Positions 7,224-15,272 are shown, counted from the stretch's first letter. The stretch is DNA of 22,826 nucleotides from Candidatus Pelearchaeum sp. (GCA_015520425.1 WAQC01000131.1:1-22826), one strand, 5' to 3'. Notes: generated from the sequence alone by a model not told the origin. Numbers and translations: made by a program.

Positions 7224-8243
7224 ATGAAGGCAGCGTTTTTCCAGGGAGCTGGCAGGCCGCTTGAGGTATCTGAGACAGACATACCAAAGCCTGGCTATGG
7301 CGAGGCCTTGGTCAGGGTAGCGGCATGCGGCGTATGCGCTACCGACCTCCACTATCTCCATGGTGTTCCCACGTTCAAGAAGCCTCCCCTAATACTAGGT
7401 CATGAAATATCAGGCATCGTGGAGGAGGTGGGAGAGGGAGTGTCTGGTTTTACGCGAGGCGATAGAGTTCTGGTACCGCCTGTAATCTCATGCGGCACGT
7501 GTCAGCGGTGCCGCGAAGGGAGGGATAACGTCTGCGCAGCGATGCAAATGGTTGGGAACAACATAGATGGCGGTTTTGCGGAGTTCATTAAGATACCAGC
7601 GCGCGTGCTCTTCAAGCTACCAGATGATTTACCGCTGCAGGAGAGCGCTATAATATCCGACGCCGTATCAACGCCGTTTCACGCCGTTAAGAACCGCGGC
7701 CAGGTTAGGGGCGGTGAGTGGGTCGCGATATTCGGATGCGGTGGTGTTGGGATAAATGCGGTACAGTCGGCAGCAGCGCTGGGAGCTTCGGTGATAGCTG
7801 TTGATATAGATGATAGGAAGCTCCGCCTAGCCAAGGAGCTGGGAGCGTTGGAGACGATTAACCCAAAGGAGGCGGACGCCGTGAAGGAGATACAGAAGAT
7901 AACTGAGGGAGGTGCTGATGTGGCGTTTGAGATAATAGGAAAACCCCAGGTCATGGAGCAGGCCTTCGACACCGTCAAGCCAGGGGGAAGGCTGGTAATA
8001 GTGGGCTACAGCGCCGAGAACTGGAGCCTGAGAGTTAGCAGGGTGATGTTTAGGGAGATAACGGTCCTAGGCTCGTTAGGATGCCGACTCGCCGAGTATC
8101 CCACGATAATCAACATGGTGAGGTCTGGAAGGCTGAAGCTCGCCCCCGTAATATCCGACAAGCTACGCCTGGAGGAGATAAATGAGGCTATGAAACGGCT
8201 GGAAGAAGGGAAGGTAGTTGGTCGGCAGATAATCGTCTTCTAA
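7224..8243 (+). CDS. had: 6-hydroxycyclohex-1-ene-1-carbonyl-CoA dehydrogenase-like zinc alcohol dehydrogenase
   Basis: This 339-residue medium-chain dehydrogenase starts at the ATG at 7224, just after a ggtgag site; an in-frame GTG 24 bases upstream lies inside oah and is less likely. Catalytic-zinc ligands are visible as C38 in CGVCATDLH and H60-E61 in GHE. The structural zinc site has C90, C93, C96 and C104 in CGTCQRCREGRDNVC. The Rossmann loop is GCGGVG, with an acidic VDIDD end to strand 2 that favours NAD+. The family is broad, but its position between oah and dch, together with GNNIDGGFAEF resembling known Had proteins, points to oxidation of 6-hydroxycyclohex-1-ene-1-carbonyl-CoA to the 6-oxo compound. 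Confidence 0.87.
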   Translation: MKAAFFQGAGRPLEVSETDIPKPGYGEALVRVAACGVCATDLHYLHGVPTFKKPPLILGHEISGIVEEVGEGVSGFTRGDRVLVPPVISCGTCQRCREGRDNVCAAMQMVGNNIDGGFAEFIKIPARVLFKLPDDLPLQESAIISDAVSTPFHAVKNRGQVRGGEWVAIFGCGGVGINAVQSAAALGASVIAVDIDDRKLRLAKELGALETINPKEADAVKEIQKITEGGADVAFEIIGKPQVMEQAFDTVKPGGRLVIVGYSAENWSLRVSRVMFREITVLGSLGCRLAEYPTIINMVRSGRLKLAPVISDKLRLEEINEAMKRLEEGKVVGRQIIVF

Positions 8244-8257
8244 CAAAGGTGGAGAAG

Positions 8258-9034
8258 ATGCCAGAACAGTTTAAAACGATAACCCTAGACGTAGTGGATA
8301 GGCTTGCTATAATCAAGCTCTCTAGGCCGCCTCTCAATATAATAAATCTGGAGATGATGGACGAGCTTCTATCCGCCTTAGACGAGGCGAGGGAGAAGGC
8401 TGGGATTGGTGTTCTTGTTCTACGTTCGGGGGTTGATGGTGTATTCAGCGCTGGGGCTGATGTGAGGGAGCATCTCCCAGATAAGGCTGAGATGCTCATT
8501 AAGCGTTTTGAGCAGCTCATCAAAGCTATCATAGAGTTTCCCAGGCCTGTGCTTTGTGTTGTTCAGGGTAGGTGTCTGGGAGGGGGGATGGAGCTTGCTA
8601 TGGCCTGCGACTTGGTTATAGCTTCTGAGACCGCAGAGTTCGGCCAGCCTGAGATAAGGGTTGGCGTGTATCCGCCAGCCGCCGCTGCCCTATACCCGCG
8701 CATGACAGCGCTAAAACACGCCGCGATGCTGATATTCTCAGGAAAGATAATCAAGGCTGAAGAGGCTCTAAAACTTGGTCTCGTGAATGAGCTGGCACCA
8801 GACGCGGAGCTAGAGGAGCATGTGAAGACGGTTATTGACAGCTTGTTGAGCAACAGCAGTATAGTCCTCGGCTATGCCAAGAAAGCCCTACGCGAAGCGC
8901 TTAGCCTACCCCTAGGCGACGCGTTGAGACGCTCATCAGAAATCTATCTAGACGAGCTGATGAAGCATGAGGACCCTGTAGAGGGGCTTAGGGCATTCCT
9001 TGAGAAGCGTAAGCCAGTATGGAAAGGAAAATAA
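8258..9034 (+). CDS. dch: Cyclohexa-1,5-diene-1-carbonyl-CoA hydratase (Dch/BamR type)
   Basis: This 258-residue crotonase is predicted to hydrate the dienoyl-CoA product of benzoyl-CoA reductase to 6-hydroxycyclohex-1-ene-1-carbonyl-CoA. Family features visible are LSRPPLNIINLEMMDEL near the start, the oxyanion-hole segment FSAGADVREHL, RCLGGGMELAMACDLV, and FGQPEIRVGVYPPAAAALYP, a stretch close to that of bacterial dienoyl-CoA hydratases. The C-terminus ends DPVEGLRAFLEKRKPVWKGK, typical of enoyl-CoA hydratases. I placed the start at ATG 8258 behind ggtggag; a GTG at 8249 would add three residues. It follows had within 15 bases and ends the operon, facing the convergent RidA gene 19 bases away. 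Confidence 0.9.
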   Translation: MPEQFKTITLDVVDRLAIIKLSRPPLNIINLEMMDELLSALDEAREKAGIGVLVLRSGVDGVFSAGADVREHLPDKAEMLIKRFEQLIKAIIEFPRPVLCVVQGRCLGGGMELAMACDLVIASETAEFGQPEIRVGVYPPAAAALYPRMTALKHAAMLIFSGKIIKAEEALKLGLVNELAPDAELEEHVKTVIDSLLSNSSIVLGYAKKALREALSLPLGDALRRSSEIYLDELMKHEDPVEGLRAFLEKRKPVWKGK

Positions 9035-9053
9035 TAGCATAGCCACACCTCTC

Positions 9054-9446
9054 TTATTCTATTATCACGGCATCAGCCTCTATCTCCACAAGCATATCGG
9101 GGGAAATCAGCCTGCTAACCTCTATCATGCTAGTAGCGGGACGGACATCCCCGAAGAACTCGGCATGCGCCTTCCCGATTTTCTCCCAGTCCTCTATATT
9201 CTTTACATAGATTCGCGTGCGGACAACATCTTTGAGGCTAGCTCCCGCCTCGCGTAGCGCTGCTTCAATATTTCTGAGGGCTTGTATAGTTTGCGCATAA
9301 GGGTCTCCACGGCCCACCAAATTTCCATACTCATCTGTCGCAGTTGTTCCTGATACATAAACGAAATGGCCTACACGAACAGCTCTTGAGTACCCCACTA
9401 CTGGCTCCCAGGGAGTCCCAGTGGAGATATTCTTCCTCTGCCGCAT
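9054..9446 (-). CDS. RidA/YjgF-family enamine/imine deaminase-like protein
   Basis: This is a 130-residue protein of the RidA family. It shows VSGTTATDEYGNLVG near residue 35, QTIQALRNIEAALREAGASL, the RIYVKNIEDWEKIG segment, and the ligand-binding arginine in RPATSMIEVSRL, then PDMLVEIEADAVI at the end. RidA proteins are small trimers that hydrolyse reactive enamines and imines made by PLP enzymes. I chose the ATG at 9446 because ggagg lies upstream and the length then matches the family; in-frame ATGs at 9455 and 9476 add a short hydrophobic stretch. It diverges from the CoA-transferase genes. Its link to aromatic degradation is unclear; handling intermediates of amino-acid deamination is one possibility. 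Confidence 0.88.
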   Translation of the reverse strand: MRQRKNISTGTPWEPVVGYSRAVRVGHFVYVSGTTATDEYGNLVGRGDPYAQTIQALRNIEAALREAGASLKDVVRTRIYVKNIEDWEKIGKAHAEFFGDVRPATSMIEVSRLISPDMLVEIEADAVIIE

Positions 9447-9495
9447 GGCTGGCATTCCTCCCAAAATTACAAACATTATTTTTACAATTTTACTT

Positions 9496-9505
9496 CTTAT
9501 ATATT
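9496..9505. promoter_or_regulatory. Shared TATA element between ridA-like gene and CoA-transferase operon
   Basis: The near-symmetric element cttatatatt lies in the short gap between two divergent genes. Its centre is about 25 bases before the ATG at 9525 on the plus strand, fitting a leaderless CoA-transferase message. On the minus strand it is about 54 bases before the chosen ridA start, leaving room for a short leader carrying ggagg. No second TATA-like element is obvious in the gap, so one element may serve both directions. Confidence 0.5.
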
Positions 9506-9524
9506 CAACTCACGCAAGCTGCGG

Positions 9525-10442
9525 ATGGAAATCATGACGTCAAAAATAATGGGTTTGGACGAGGCTATCGCGCGTTATGTTGTTGATGGTTCTTCTGTAG
9601 CTCTAGGCCTGGCTCTGGAGCACGCTATACCGTTTGCCGCCTGTCATGAGATAATTAGGCAGGGGAAGAGGCGGCTCACGTTGATAGGGCCGATTTCCGA
9701 CATAGCGTTTGACCAGCTCATAGGCGCTGGATGCGTCTCGCGCGTCATAGCTGCGTGGGTTGGGAACGTCTCGCATGGCATAGGGCATAACTTCAGCAGG
9801 GCTGTGGAGGAGGGGAGGATAGAGGTATGCGATTACTCAAACCTCTCTCTAGCGTCAGCCCTGCTCGCAGGAGCTCTTGGGATACCGTGCATACCAACCC
9901 AAACCCTCACTGGCTCGGACATGCTCAAGACGCTTAAGGCCAAGGGGCTGGCTAAGGCTTGGCGATGCCCCTTCACAGGGAAGCGTCTTACGCTGCTCAG
10001 GGCAATAACCCCAGATGTGGCGATAATACACACGCAACGCTGCGACGAGCTAGGCTACGCGCAGATGTGGGGAAACCTTGGAATCGTGCGCGAAGCGTGC
10101 CAGGCTACTAGGAGAATAATAGTAACGACAGAAGAGCTGGTCAGTCATGACTTCACTACACGCGACCCCAATTCGGTGGTATGCCCAGCACACAAGGTTG
10201 TTGCTGTGGTTGAGGTCAGGCTGGGAGCGCATCCATCACCCTTGACAGGATACTACAACAGGGACAACAAGCATTTTACCGAATACTTCACGCGGAGCAG
10301 GACGCGTGAGGGTTTTGAGGAGTGGCTTCGCGATTGGGTTTATGGAGTTGGCTCGCGCGAGGAGTATCTGCGCCGCGTGGATTTTGACAGCATAAGGGTA
10401 GGGAATGTGGTCAGCTCTCCTGTGAGGGCCTATGGATACTAG
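9525..10442 (+). CDS. Family I CoA-transferase, alpha subunit (glutaconate CoA-transferase A/IpdA-like)
   Basis: This 305-residue protein is the A subunit of a two-gene family I CoA-transferase (COG1788-like). Visible features are the N-terminal MGLDEAIARYVVDGSSVALG, the GLLAGALGIPCIPTQ-type stretch near residue 115 (here LLAGALGIPCIPTQTLTGSD), PDVAIIHTQRCDELGYAQ, and RRIIVTTEELV near residue 200. The last resembles IpdA-type proteins, which together with IpdB hydrolytically open a ring during steroid breakdown. The start is set by the TATA element 25 bases upstream; ATG 9534 is an alternative. It overlaps the next gene by 11 bases. Possible roles are moving CoA onto phenylacetate or benzoate, since no CoA ligase is visible here, or acting on a later intermediate. 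The substrate cannot be told from the sequence. Confidence 0.85.
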   Translation: MEIMTSKIMGLDEAIARYVVDGSSVALGLALEHAIPFAACHEIIRQGKRRLTLIGPISDIAFDQLIGAGCVSRVIAAWVGNVSHGIGHNFSRAVEEGRIEVCDYSNLSLASALLAGALGIPCIPTQTLTGSDMLKTLKAKGLAKAWRCPFTGKRLTLLRAITPDVAIIHTQRCDELGYAQMWGNLGIVREACQATRRIIVTTEELVSHDFTTRDPNSVVCPAHKVVAVVEVRLGAHPSPLTGYYNRDNKHFTEYFTRSRTREGFEEWLRDWVYGVGSREEYLRRVDFDSIRVGNVVSSPVRAYGY

Positions 10443-11181
10443 AGATACAACCCCGCTGGAGATGGTTGTCATAGCGGCTGCGCGTGAGATTAGAGACGGG
10501 GACATCGTGTTTGTCGGTATGCGCCTTCCCCTCCTCGCCTTCAACCTAGCCAAGAGCCTGTGGGCTCCCAGCGCTTTGGGTGTCTTTGAGGCTGGTCTGG
10601 TTAGAACCAAGCTATGTAGCGAGCCAGTGCAAACTATGTGCGACCTACCATTCCAGACCAACGCCTCATGGGCTACTGGCCTGCTTGAGGTCATGTCATA
10701 CCTACAGCGCGGTGAGGTTGACCTGGGAATCATAGGAGGCGCTCAGATTGATTTGCTCGGTAACGTGAATAGCACTCTGGTAAATACTGCCAGCGGTGTT
10801 AGACGCTTGCCTGGAAGCGGGGGAGCCTGCGATATAGCGTTGCTGGCTAAGAAGCTTGTGGTGATAATGCCGTTTGAGGAGCGTAGAATAAGGCGGCGCG
10901 TGGATTATGTAACATCACCATCTATGAGCAGGAGCATGAATAGAGGAAGGCAGGTCATCCTGATAACGGATGTGGGTGTCTTCAAAACTGATGGAGAGAG
11001 GAAGCTCAGGATACACGCAGTATATCCCAGTGTGGATTTGGAAAAGATACGCGAGACAGCACCATACATGATTGACAGCTCCCTAGAAGTAAGCACCATG
11101 AAGCCACCAACGGATGAAGAGATAGCCACGCTCCGCGCGCTTGATAGGGAGGGATTCTGGACAAGAAATAGGAAAGCATGA
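10432..11181 (+). CDS. Family I CoA-transferase, beta subunit (glutaconate CoA-transferase B/IpdB-like)
   Basis: This 249-residue protein is the B partner of the preceding gene. It begins MDTRDTTPLEMVVIAAAREI and carries GVFEAGL at residues 50-56, where E53 sits about where the catalytic glutamate of glutaconate CoA-transferase subunit B is expected. Later it has VDLGIIGGAQIDLLGNVNS and a GSGGACDIALLAKK segment, both typical of the B subunit. The 11-base overlap with the A gene argues for translational coupling and a heteromeric enzyme. The gene ends 6 bases from the stop of the convergent bcrC gene. An IpdB-like hydrolase rather than a transferase remains possible. Confidence 0.85.
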   Translation: MDTRDTTPLEMVVIAAAREIRDGDIVFVGMRLPLLAFNLAKSLWAPSALGVFEAGLVRTKLCSEPVQTMCDLPFQTNASWATGLLEVMSYLQRGEVDLGIIGGAQIDLLGNVNSTLVNTASGVRRLPGSGGACDIALLAKKLVVIMPFEERRIRRRVDYVTSPSMSRSMNRGRQVILITDVGVFKTDGERKLRIHAVYPSVDLEKIRETAPYMIDSSLEVSTMKPPTDEEIATLRALDREGFWTRNRKA

Positions 11182-11187
11182 TAATGC

Positions 11188-12357
11188 TTAGTCAAACATT
11201 ATGGACTCGGCGAAGGTCTCCACCATCGTCCGCACATGCTCAAAGCTGGAGGTTGATTCCTCATACTCTAGGTGGAGGTATGGTATTCCAGCCTTGTCTA
11301 GTGCGGTCTTGTAGATTATGTAGTCGTATAGAGCTGGCTCGCAGAACTTGGGGGTTATGAAAATAACCCCCTCCGCATTCATGTCTTTAACAAGCTCAAT
11401 TATGTGTTTGCGTTTGTCTATGCTTGGGTGATACCTCACGGTTAGTGGGGTTGTGTTCATTACATAGGCCTTGGCGAGCGCCCGAATAGGATTGTCAGCG
11501 TGAGCGTTTATCTCTCCAATCCATCGCGGCCCTATGAGCGCTTCATCCCCAACAATGTAGCACCCAGCATCCTCTATCGTCTTCATGTACATCAGCGGCG
11601 GCTGCTCGCAGAAGTCTCCCTTAACTATTACGCGAACCCTATCGGCTGGCCGCGTCGTCCTAGACTCCACCTCCCGCAGGAAGCTTTCCATAGCTTGGTT
11701 GAACCTTTCAACTGGCATGAACTCGCCAGCTCTTATGGCCGTGTAATATTCTGTATATGGCAGTAGCCAGGGCTTCTCTGACCGAAGCTCCGCCAGCCTG
11801 TTCATCAGCTCCCGCTTCCTGTTATACAGCCCAATCGCATCTCTGAGCGCCTCATCACGCATCTTAATGCCTGAAACCCTCTCAAGACCCCCTATAACCC
11901 TACGATACTCCTCCTCAAGATAGCCTACCGCGTGGGCTGACGTGTTGTTTATCGGATAGTGTATATACTCAATATGATACTTCGCGCCGAAGTTTCTCCT
12001 CATTATTCCCGATAGGTTTCTAGCCACGTCGCAGATATTTGAGAAGACCAAGACATCAAACATCTCCAGTATGTCTTGTGCAGCTAGCTGGAAGACACTC
12101 TTCGTTATGCTACAGACGAAGGACTGAGTATGGGCTGTGGCTATGTCTAGTGGAAGTCTCCCAGAGGCGCCAAGTAGGTTGATTGGGAGCATGTTTAGGG
12201 CGTGAGCCAGCTCCTCTGGGAAATACACGGGGAAGTATCCCAGAGCCTTCCTGCCCAGCTCCTCCTTCCACCGCCTGACCATGTTGAATGAGGCGTAGGA
12301 GTCTTCTACATGTTCCTCAAAGAGCTGTATTGTGCTGCTTGTTTCCAGCATTGTCAT
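11188..12357 (-). CDS. bcrC: Benzoyl-CoA reductase (class I, ATP-dependent), subunit C
   Basis: This 389-residue protein is one of the two 2-hydroxyacyl-CoA-dehydratase-like catalytic subunits that hold the [4Fe-4S] clusters and bind benzoyl-CoA. BcrC-like features are RRWKEELGRKALGYFPVYFP near residue 35, MLPINLLGASG, C82 in VCSITKSVF, C109 in FSNICDVARN, and C339 in ITPKFCEPALYDY; these cysteines are the expected cluster ligands. The length matches bacterial BcrC. The ATG at 12357 is preceded by ggtgggg. It is the last gene of the bcrB-bcrA-bcrD-bcrC unit, 12 bases after bcrD. In Thauera, as I recall, the order is C-B-A-D, so the gene order differs here. Confidence 0.92.
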   Translation of the reverse strand: MTMLETSSTIQLFEEHVEDSYASFNMVRRWKEELGRKALGYFPVYFPEELAHALNMLPINLLGASGRLPLDIATAHTQSFVCSITKSVFQLAAQDILEMFDVLVFSNICDVARNLSGIMRRNFGAKYHIEYIHYPINNTSAHAVGYLEEEYRRVIGGLERVSGIKMRDEALRDAIGLYNRKRELMNRLAELRSEKPWLLPYTEYYTAIRAGEFMPVERFNQAMESFLREVESRTTRPADRVRVIVKGDFCEQPPLMYMKTIEDAGCYIVGDEALIGPRWIGEINAHADNPIRALAKAYVMNTTPLTVRYHPSIDKRKHIIELVKDMNAEGVIFITPKFCEPALYDYIIYKTALDKAGIPYLHLEYEESTSSFEHVRTMVETFAESIMFD

Positions 12358-12369
12358 GTTCCCCCACCC

Positions 12370-13170
12370 TTATGCTGCCTGTAGCTCGCGCTTCTTCTGA
12401 AGCCGCCTGTAGCCCAGCACAGCAGCCCCTATAGCTCCAGCGTAGAATAGCTCTGGCGAGGCGTTGGGCTTCATGCCCAGCTTCTCCTCAAGCGCGCGTG
12501 GTATGGCTGGGTTGAGGACAAGCCCCCCAGTGAGCGTTACCTCAGGCTCTATGCCGACCTGCTTCAACGTAACCAGCACCCTCCCCACAACGGAGAGATG
12601 CGCGCCCATCAGGATATCCTCCATAGGGACTTCCTGCGTTACGAGGTTTATCACCTCCGACTCCGCGAAGACAGAGCAGACGGTTGATATTGCTATCGGC
12701 TTACTGGAGCGCAGCGCTACTTCACCTATCTCGGAGATGTCAAAGCCCGTGTAGTATGCTATCTTTTCTAGGAAGCCACCGCCGCCTGCTGCGCATTTCT
12801 CGGTTGACCTGAACTTCAGGACACGGCCATTCTCGTCTATCTTCGCCGCCCTAGAGTTGCCAGCCCCAATGTCAAGCACGCTCCTAGTTTTCGGGTATAG
12901 GAACTTCGCACCACGACTATTCGCTGTAATGTCTGTCACGTTGATGTCTCTGAAATCCACGCGGTATCTTCCGAAGCCTGTGGCCACGATATACGCAACA
13001 TCGCTGGGCTTTAGGCCAGACGACTCAAGGGCTGAGCTGTAGAGGTCTTGTGCTGTCTTGTTGAAGTCAAACGTGGTTTTCGCCGCTGCTTTAAGCAGTA
13101 CGCGCTTCCCATCCTCCATTATGGCTATCTTCGTGTTGCGTGTCCCCACGTCTATCCCGACGGTTATCAC
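12370..13170 (-). CDS. bcrD: Benzoyl-CoA reductase, ATP-hydrolysing activase subunit D
   Basis: This 266-residue protein is an ASKHA-fold ATPase of the BcrA/BadF/BcrD/BadG family, which uses ATP to push a low-potential electron into the BcrB/C module. It opens GIDVGTRNTKIAI, the first phosphate loop. C126 in EKCAAGGGGFLE and C165 in STVCSVFAE are the two ligands expected to hold a [4Fe-4S] cluster between the A and D subunits. The second phosphate motif reads LDIGAGNSRAAK, where the paralogue upstream has the canonical DMGGQDTK. Bacterial BcrD proteins, from memory, are also divergent here, which supports the D call. The GTG start overlaps the bcrA stop codon (GTGA), indicating coupling. Confidence 0.9.
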   Translation of the reverse strand: MITVGIDVGTRNTKIAIMEDGKRVLLKAAAKTTFDFNKTAQDLYSSALESSGLKPSDVAYIVATGFGRYRVDFRDINVTDITANSRGAKFLYPKTRSVLDIGAGNSRAAKIDENGRVLKFRSTEKCAAGGGGFLEKIAYYTGFDISEIGEVALRSSKPIAISTVCSVFAESEVINLVTQEVPMEDILMGAHLSVVGRVLVTLKQVGIEPEVTLTGGLVLNPAIPRALEEKLGMKPNASPELFYAGAIGAAVLGYRRLQKKRELQAA

Positions 13171-13991
13171 ATCCTAACACCCGAGGCGGTGGTTACGGGT
13201 TTTGATTTGAGCTTCTCAAGCCCGAAGAGCGCAGCCCCTATTGCTCCGCAGAACATCGTTAGGGGTGAGGTGTTTATCTTCATTCCCAGCTGCTCTTCTA
13301 GGCACTTAACCATCCCAGGGTTGAGCGACACACCACCCGTGAATGTTAGCTCAGGCTCTATCCCCACGCGGCGGAGCAGGCCGATGGAGCGCGTAGCCAT
13401 AGACGAATGAACCCCATAGAGCACGTCCTCTATGCTATTTCCCCACGCCAGCTGCTCCATCGTCTCCGTCTCAGCAAAGACTGCGCAGGTGCTGGAAATC
13501 TTCACAGGCTTCTTGCCCTTCAGGGAGAGCTCCCCAACCTCCTTGAGGCTCAGCCCAAGAGCCTTGGCTGCGCCTTCTATGAAACGCCCAGTCCCAGCAG
13601 CGCATTTATCGTTCATGCAGAAATCAACAACCTCTCCGCGTTCGTTGATTCTTATCGCCTTAGTATCCTGGCCCCCCATGTCCAGCACTGTCCGCGTCCC
13701 TGGGAAGAGGTAGTGCGCGCCTTTCGCGTGGCAGCTTATCTCCGTTATCTGGGTATTTCCGAAGGTTATGTTATACCTCCCGTACCCTGTTCCCACGAGG
13801 TATCTTACATCGTCGCGCGAGATTCCAGCCTTGTTCAGAACCTCCTCATAAGCGCGGCGCGCGGCCTCAATTATCCTGACACCAGTCATCAACACGGCGG
13901 TAGCCACGAGCTTTCCCTCATCATCAACCAAGGCCGCCTTTGTGTATGTGGAGCCAGCATCAACCCCAGCAACATAGAACCTAGCCAACAC
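13167..13991 (-). CDS. bcrA: Benzoyl-CoA reductase, ATP-hydrolysing activase subunit A
   Basis: This 274-residue ASKHA-fold ATPase pairs with bcrD. Motifs are GVDAGSTYTKAALVDDEG at the N-terminus, LDMGGQDTKAIR near residue 105, C130 in NDKCAAGTGRFIE, C169 in SSTCAVFAETE, and FTGGVSLNPGM near the end. The two cysteines should ligate the shared [4Fe-4S] cluster. I chose the GTG at 13991, one base after the bcrB stop and behind gggggtg; a longer in-frame start at 14036 would run into bcrB and adds no conserved sequence. At about 270 residues it is much shorter than the ~440-residue BcrA of Thauera as I recall it and closer to the Azoarcus Bzd type. An activator of 2-hydroxyacyl-CoA dehydratase is the alternative family role, but the bcrB and bcrC neighbours decide against it. 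Confidence 0.9.
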   Translation of the reverse strand: MLARFYVAGVDAGSTYTKAALVDDEGKLVATAVLMTGVRIIEAARRAYEEVLNKAGISRDDVRYLVGTGYGRYNITFGNTQITEISCHAKGAHYLFPGTRTVLDMGGQDTKAIRINERGEVVDFCMNDKCAAGTGRFIEGAAKALGLSLKEVGELSLKGKKPVKISSTCAVFAETETMEQLAWGNSIEDVLYGVHSSMATRSIGLLRRVGIEPELTFTGGVSLNPGMVKCLEEQLGMKINTSPLTMFCGAIGAALFGLEKLKSKPVTTASGVRM

Positions 13992-13992
13992 A

Positions 13993-15237
13993 CTACACCC
14001 CCTTCCTGATAGACAAGCTCTCAAAGAAGGCGTCAACCCTATTCTTCAACTGGGCTTCCGAGTAGTATCGCGGGTCTACGTGGTCCGACTCTATGTGGAG
14101 GGCTGGGACGTCAAGGTCTTTGATTAGGTATTCTCTTATGTCTCCATGCCCCATGGAGAATGAGCGGCAGCTCTTGATTGAGTGTATAACCACTCCATCC
14201 GCCTCGTATTCCCTGACGTAGCGCTGTATGAGGTTTGCGCGGCTTATCATGTTCCAGTTGCAGTATGCGTGTATCATGTATTCGGCTAGTGATTCTATCG
14301 GCTTGTCTGGGTTGAGGCTGAATGCGCCCATGTCTATTATTCCAGCCACCTTCGGGTATGTCGCTGCTACGCAGCGCGCGTTCCAGCCTCTGAACAATCC
14401 CCAGAACCTGCTGAAGAACGGGTAGTTTGGAACGCCCTCAAACACGAGCCTGAAACGCTCCTCTGGTGTTGGGCCAACACCCTGCTCGTAACGCGCCATC
14501 AGCTCATCAAGGAGGAATCTATAGAAATCTACGCATTCCCTGCTCCCGCGTATCAGTGTTATGGCTGACATGTAGTAGATTGCCTCAAAATACGCGTCTA
14601 TCGGTGAGGGTTTGAGCTTTCCAGTCTCTAGGCATCTTCTCCACAGGTCCCACGCTTCTGCTGAGAGTCTTATTATCTCGCGGAGCTTCTCCTCATCAAA
14701 CCGCTTACCCGTGAATTGCTCAAGCTTTGGTATTAGCTCCTCCAGCTGTCCTGCCACGTATCTAATGTCGTGGCGCGGTATGTGGCCGTCGTAGTCTCTC
14801 ACGTATGGTATGTCTATTGTGAAGACAGGCGTCCCCCTGAGATACTGGTATTGCTCCCACCAGTGTATGTATATCTGGCATCCTGAGTATGTGAGCATGG
14901 CTAGGTCTGGTGTTGGTATGTAGCCTATTGAGGTCTGGCCGTTGTTTAGGACTGTTGCCACACCCATCTTGACATAGCCGCAGCAGTCTGTTGAGTATCC
15001 GAACTCTTCCGACAAGCCTATGAGGGGAGGAGCGCCCCCGCGATACGAGATTTGGAGTGAGGTTATCTCAGGATATATGGGGGCTATGTCAAAGACCTTA
15101 AGCAGCTCAATCGGGTTAGCCATGACGAAGCAATACGCAACCTTCCCGCCGCGTTCTACGGTCTCGCGGACCTGTTTGTAGTATTGTTTTACTAGCTCGC
15201 CTTGCAGCTGTTTGGCCCTGTCTAGCTGCTGGCTCAT
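13993..15237 (-). CDS. bcrB: Benzoyl-CoA reductase, subunit B
   Basis: This 414-residue protein is the second 2-hydroxyacyl-CoA-dehydratase-like catalytic subunit. BcrB-like features are GGKVAYCFVMANPIELLKVF near residue 30, C85-C86 in STDCCGYVKMG, C120 in LTYSGCQIYIHWWEQ, then C357 in HSIKSCRSFSMG and ESDHVDPRYY near the C-terminus. With BcrC it binds benzoyl-CoA and reduces the ring to cyclohexa-1,5-diene-1-carbonyl-CoA. The ATG at 15237 lies about 30 bases after a strong TATA box centre, so the transcript is probably leaderless. It heads the operon B-A-D-C with 1, -4 and 12 base spacings, so all four subunits are made together. Confidence 0.92.
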   Translation of the reverse strand: MSQQLDRAKQLQGELVKQYYKQVRETVERGGKVAYCFVMANPIELLKVFDIAPIYPEITSLQISYRGGAPPLIGLSEEFGYSTDCCGYVKMGVATVLNNGQTSIGYIPTPDLAMLTYSGCQIYIHWWEQYQYLRGTPVFTIDIPYVRDYDGHIPRHDIRYVAGQLEELIPKLEQFTGKRFDEEKLREIIRLSAEAWDLWRRCLETGKLKPSPIDAYFEAIYYMSAITLIRGSRECVDFYRFLLDELMARYEQGVGPTPEERFRLVFEGVPNYPFFSRFWGLFRGWNARCVAATYPKVAGIIDMGAFSLNPDKPIESLAEYMIHAYCNWNMISRANLIQRYVREYEADGVVIHSIKSCRSFSMGHGDIREYLIKDLDVPALHIESDHVDPRYYSEAQLKNRVDAFFESLSIRKGV

Positions 15238-15261
15238 TCTATTGTGCGGTGTCGTGGAAAT

Positions 15262-15272
15262 AAATTATATAC
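15262..15272 (-). promoter_or_regulatory. TATA box of the bcrBADC operon
   Basis: On the minus strand this reads gtatataattt, a good archaeal TATA element, with its centre about 30 bases before the bcrB ATG. The 60-base gap between the oxidoreductase beta gene and bcrB is markedly AT-rich compared with the genes on both sides, supporting a separate promoter for the reductase. Confidence 0.6.

Noticed and set aside
9035..9053. Possible transcription terminator between dch and the RidA gene
   Set aside because: The 19-base convergent gap holds only a weak pyrimidine-rich run and no stem-loop, too little to call.
13407..14009. Plus-strand open frame (200 codons) opposite bcrA
   Set aside because: It is a shadow of bcrA, whose ATPase and cluster motifs are intact; the translation shows no family features.
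11188..15237. The four-gene unit as a 2-hydroxyacyl-CoA dehydratase with activator
   Set aside because: Dehydratases normally have a single small activator gene. Here there are two different ATPase subunits plus BcrB- and BcrC-specific sequence, and dedicated dienoyl-CoA enzymes lie nearby.
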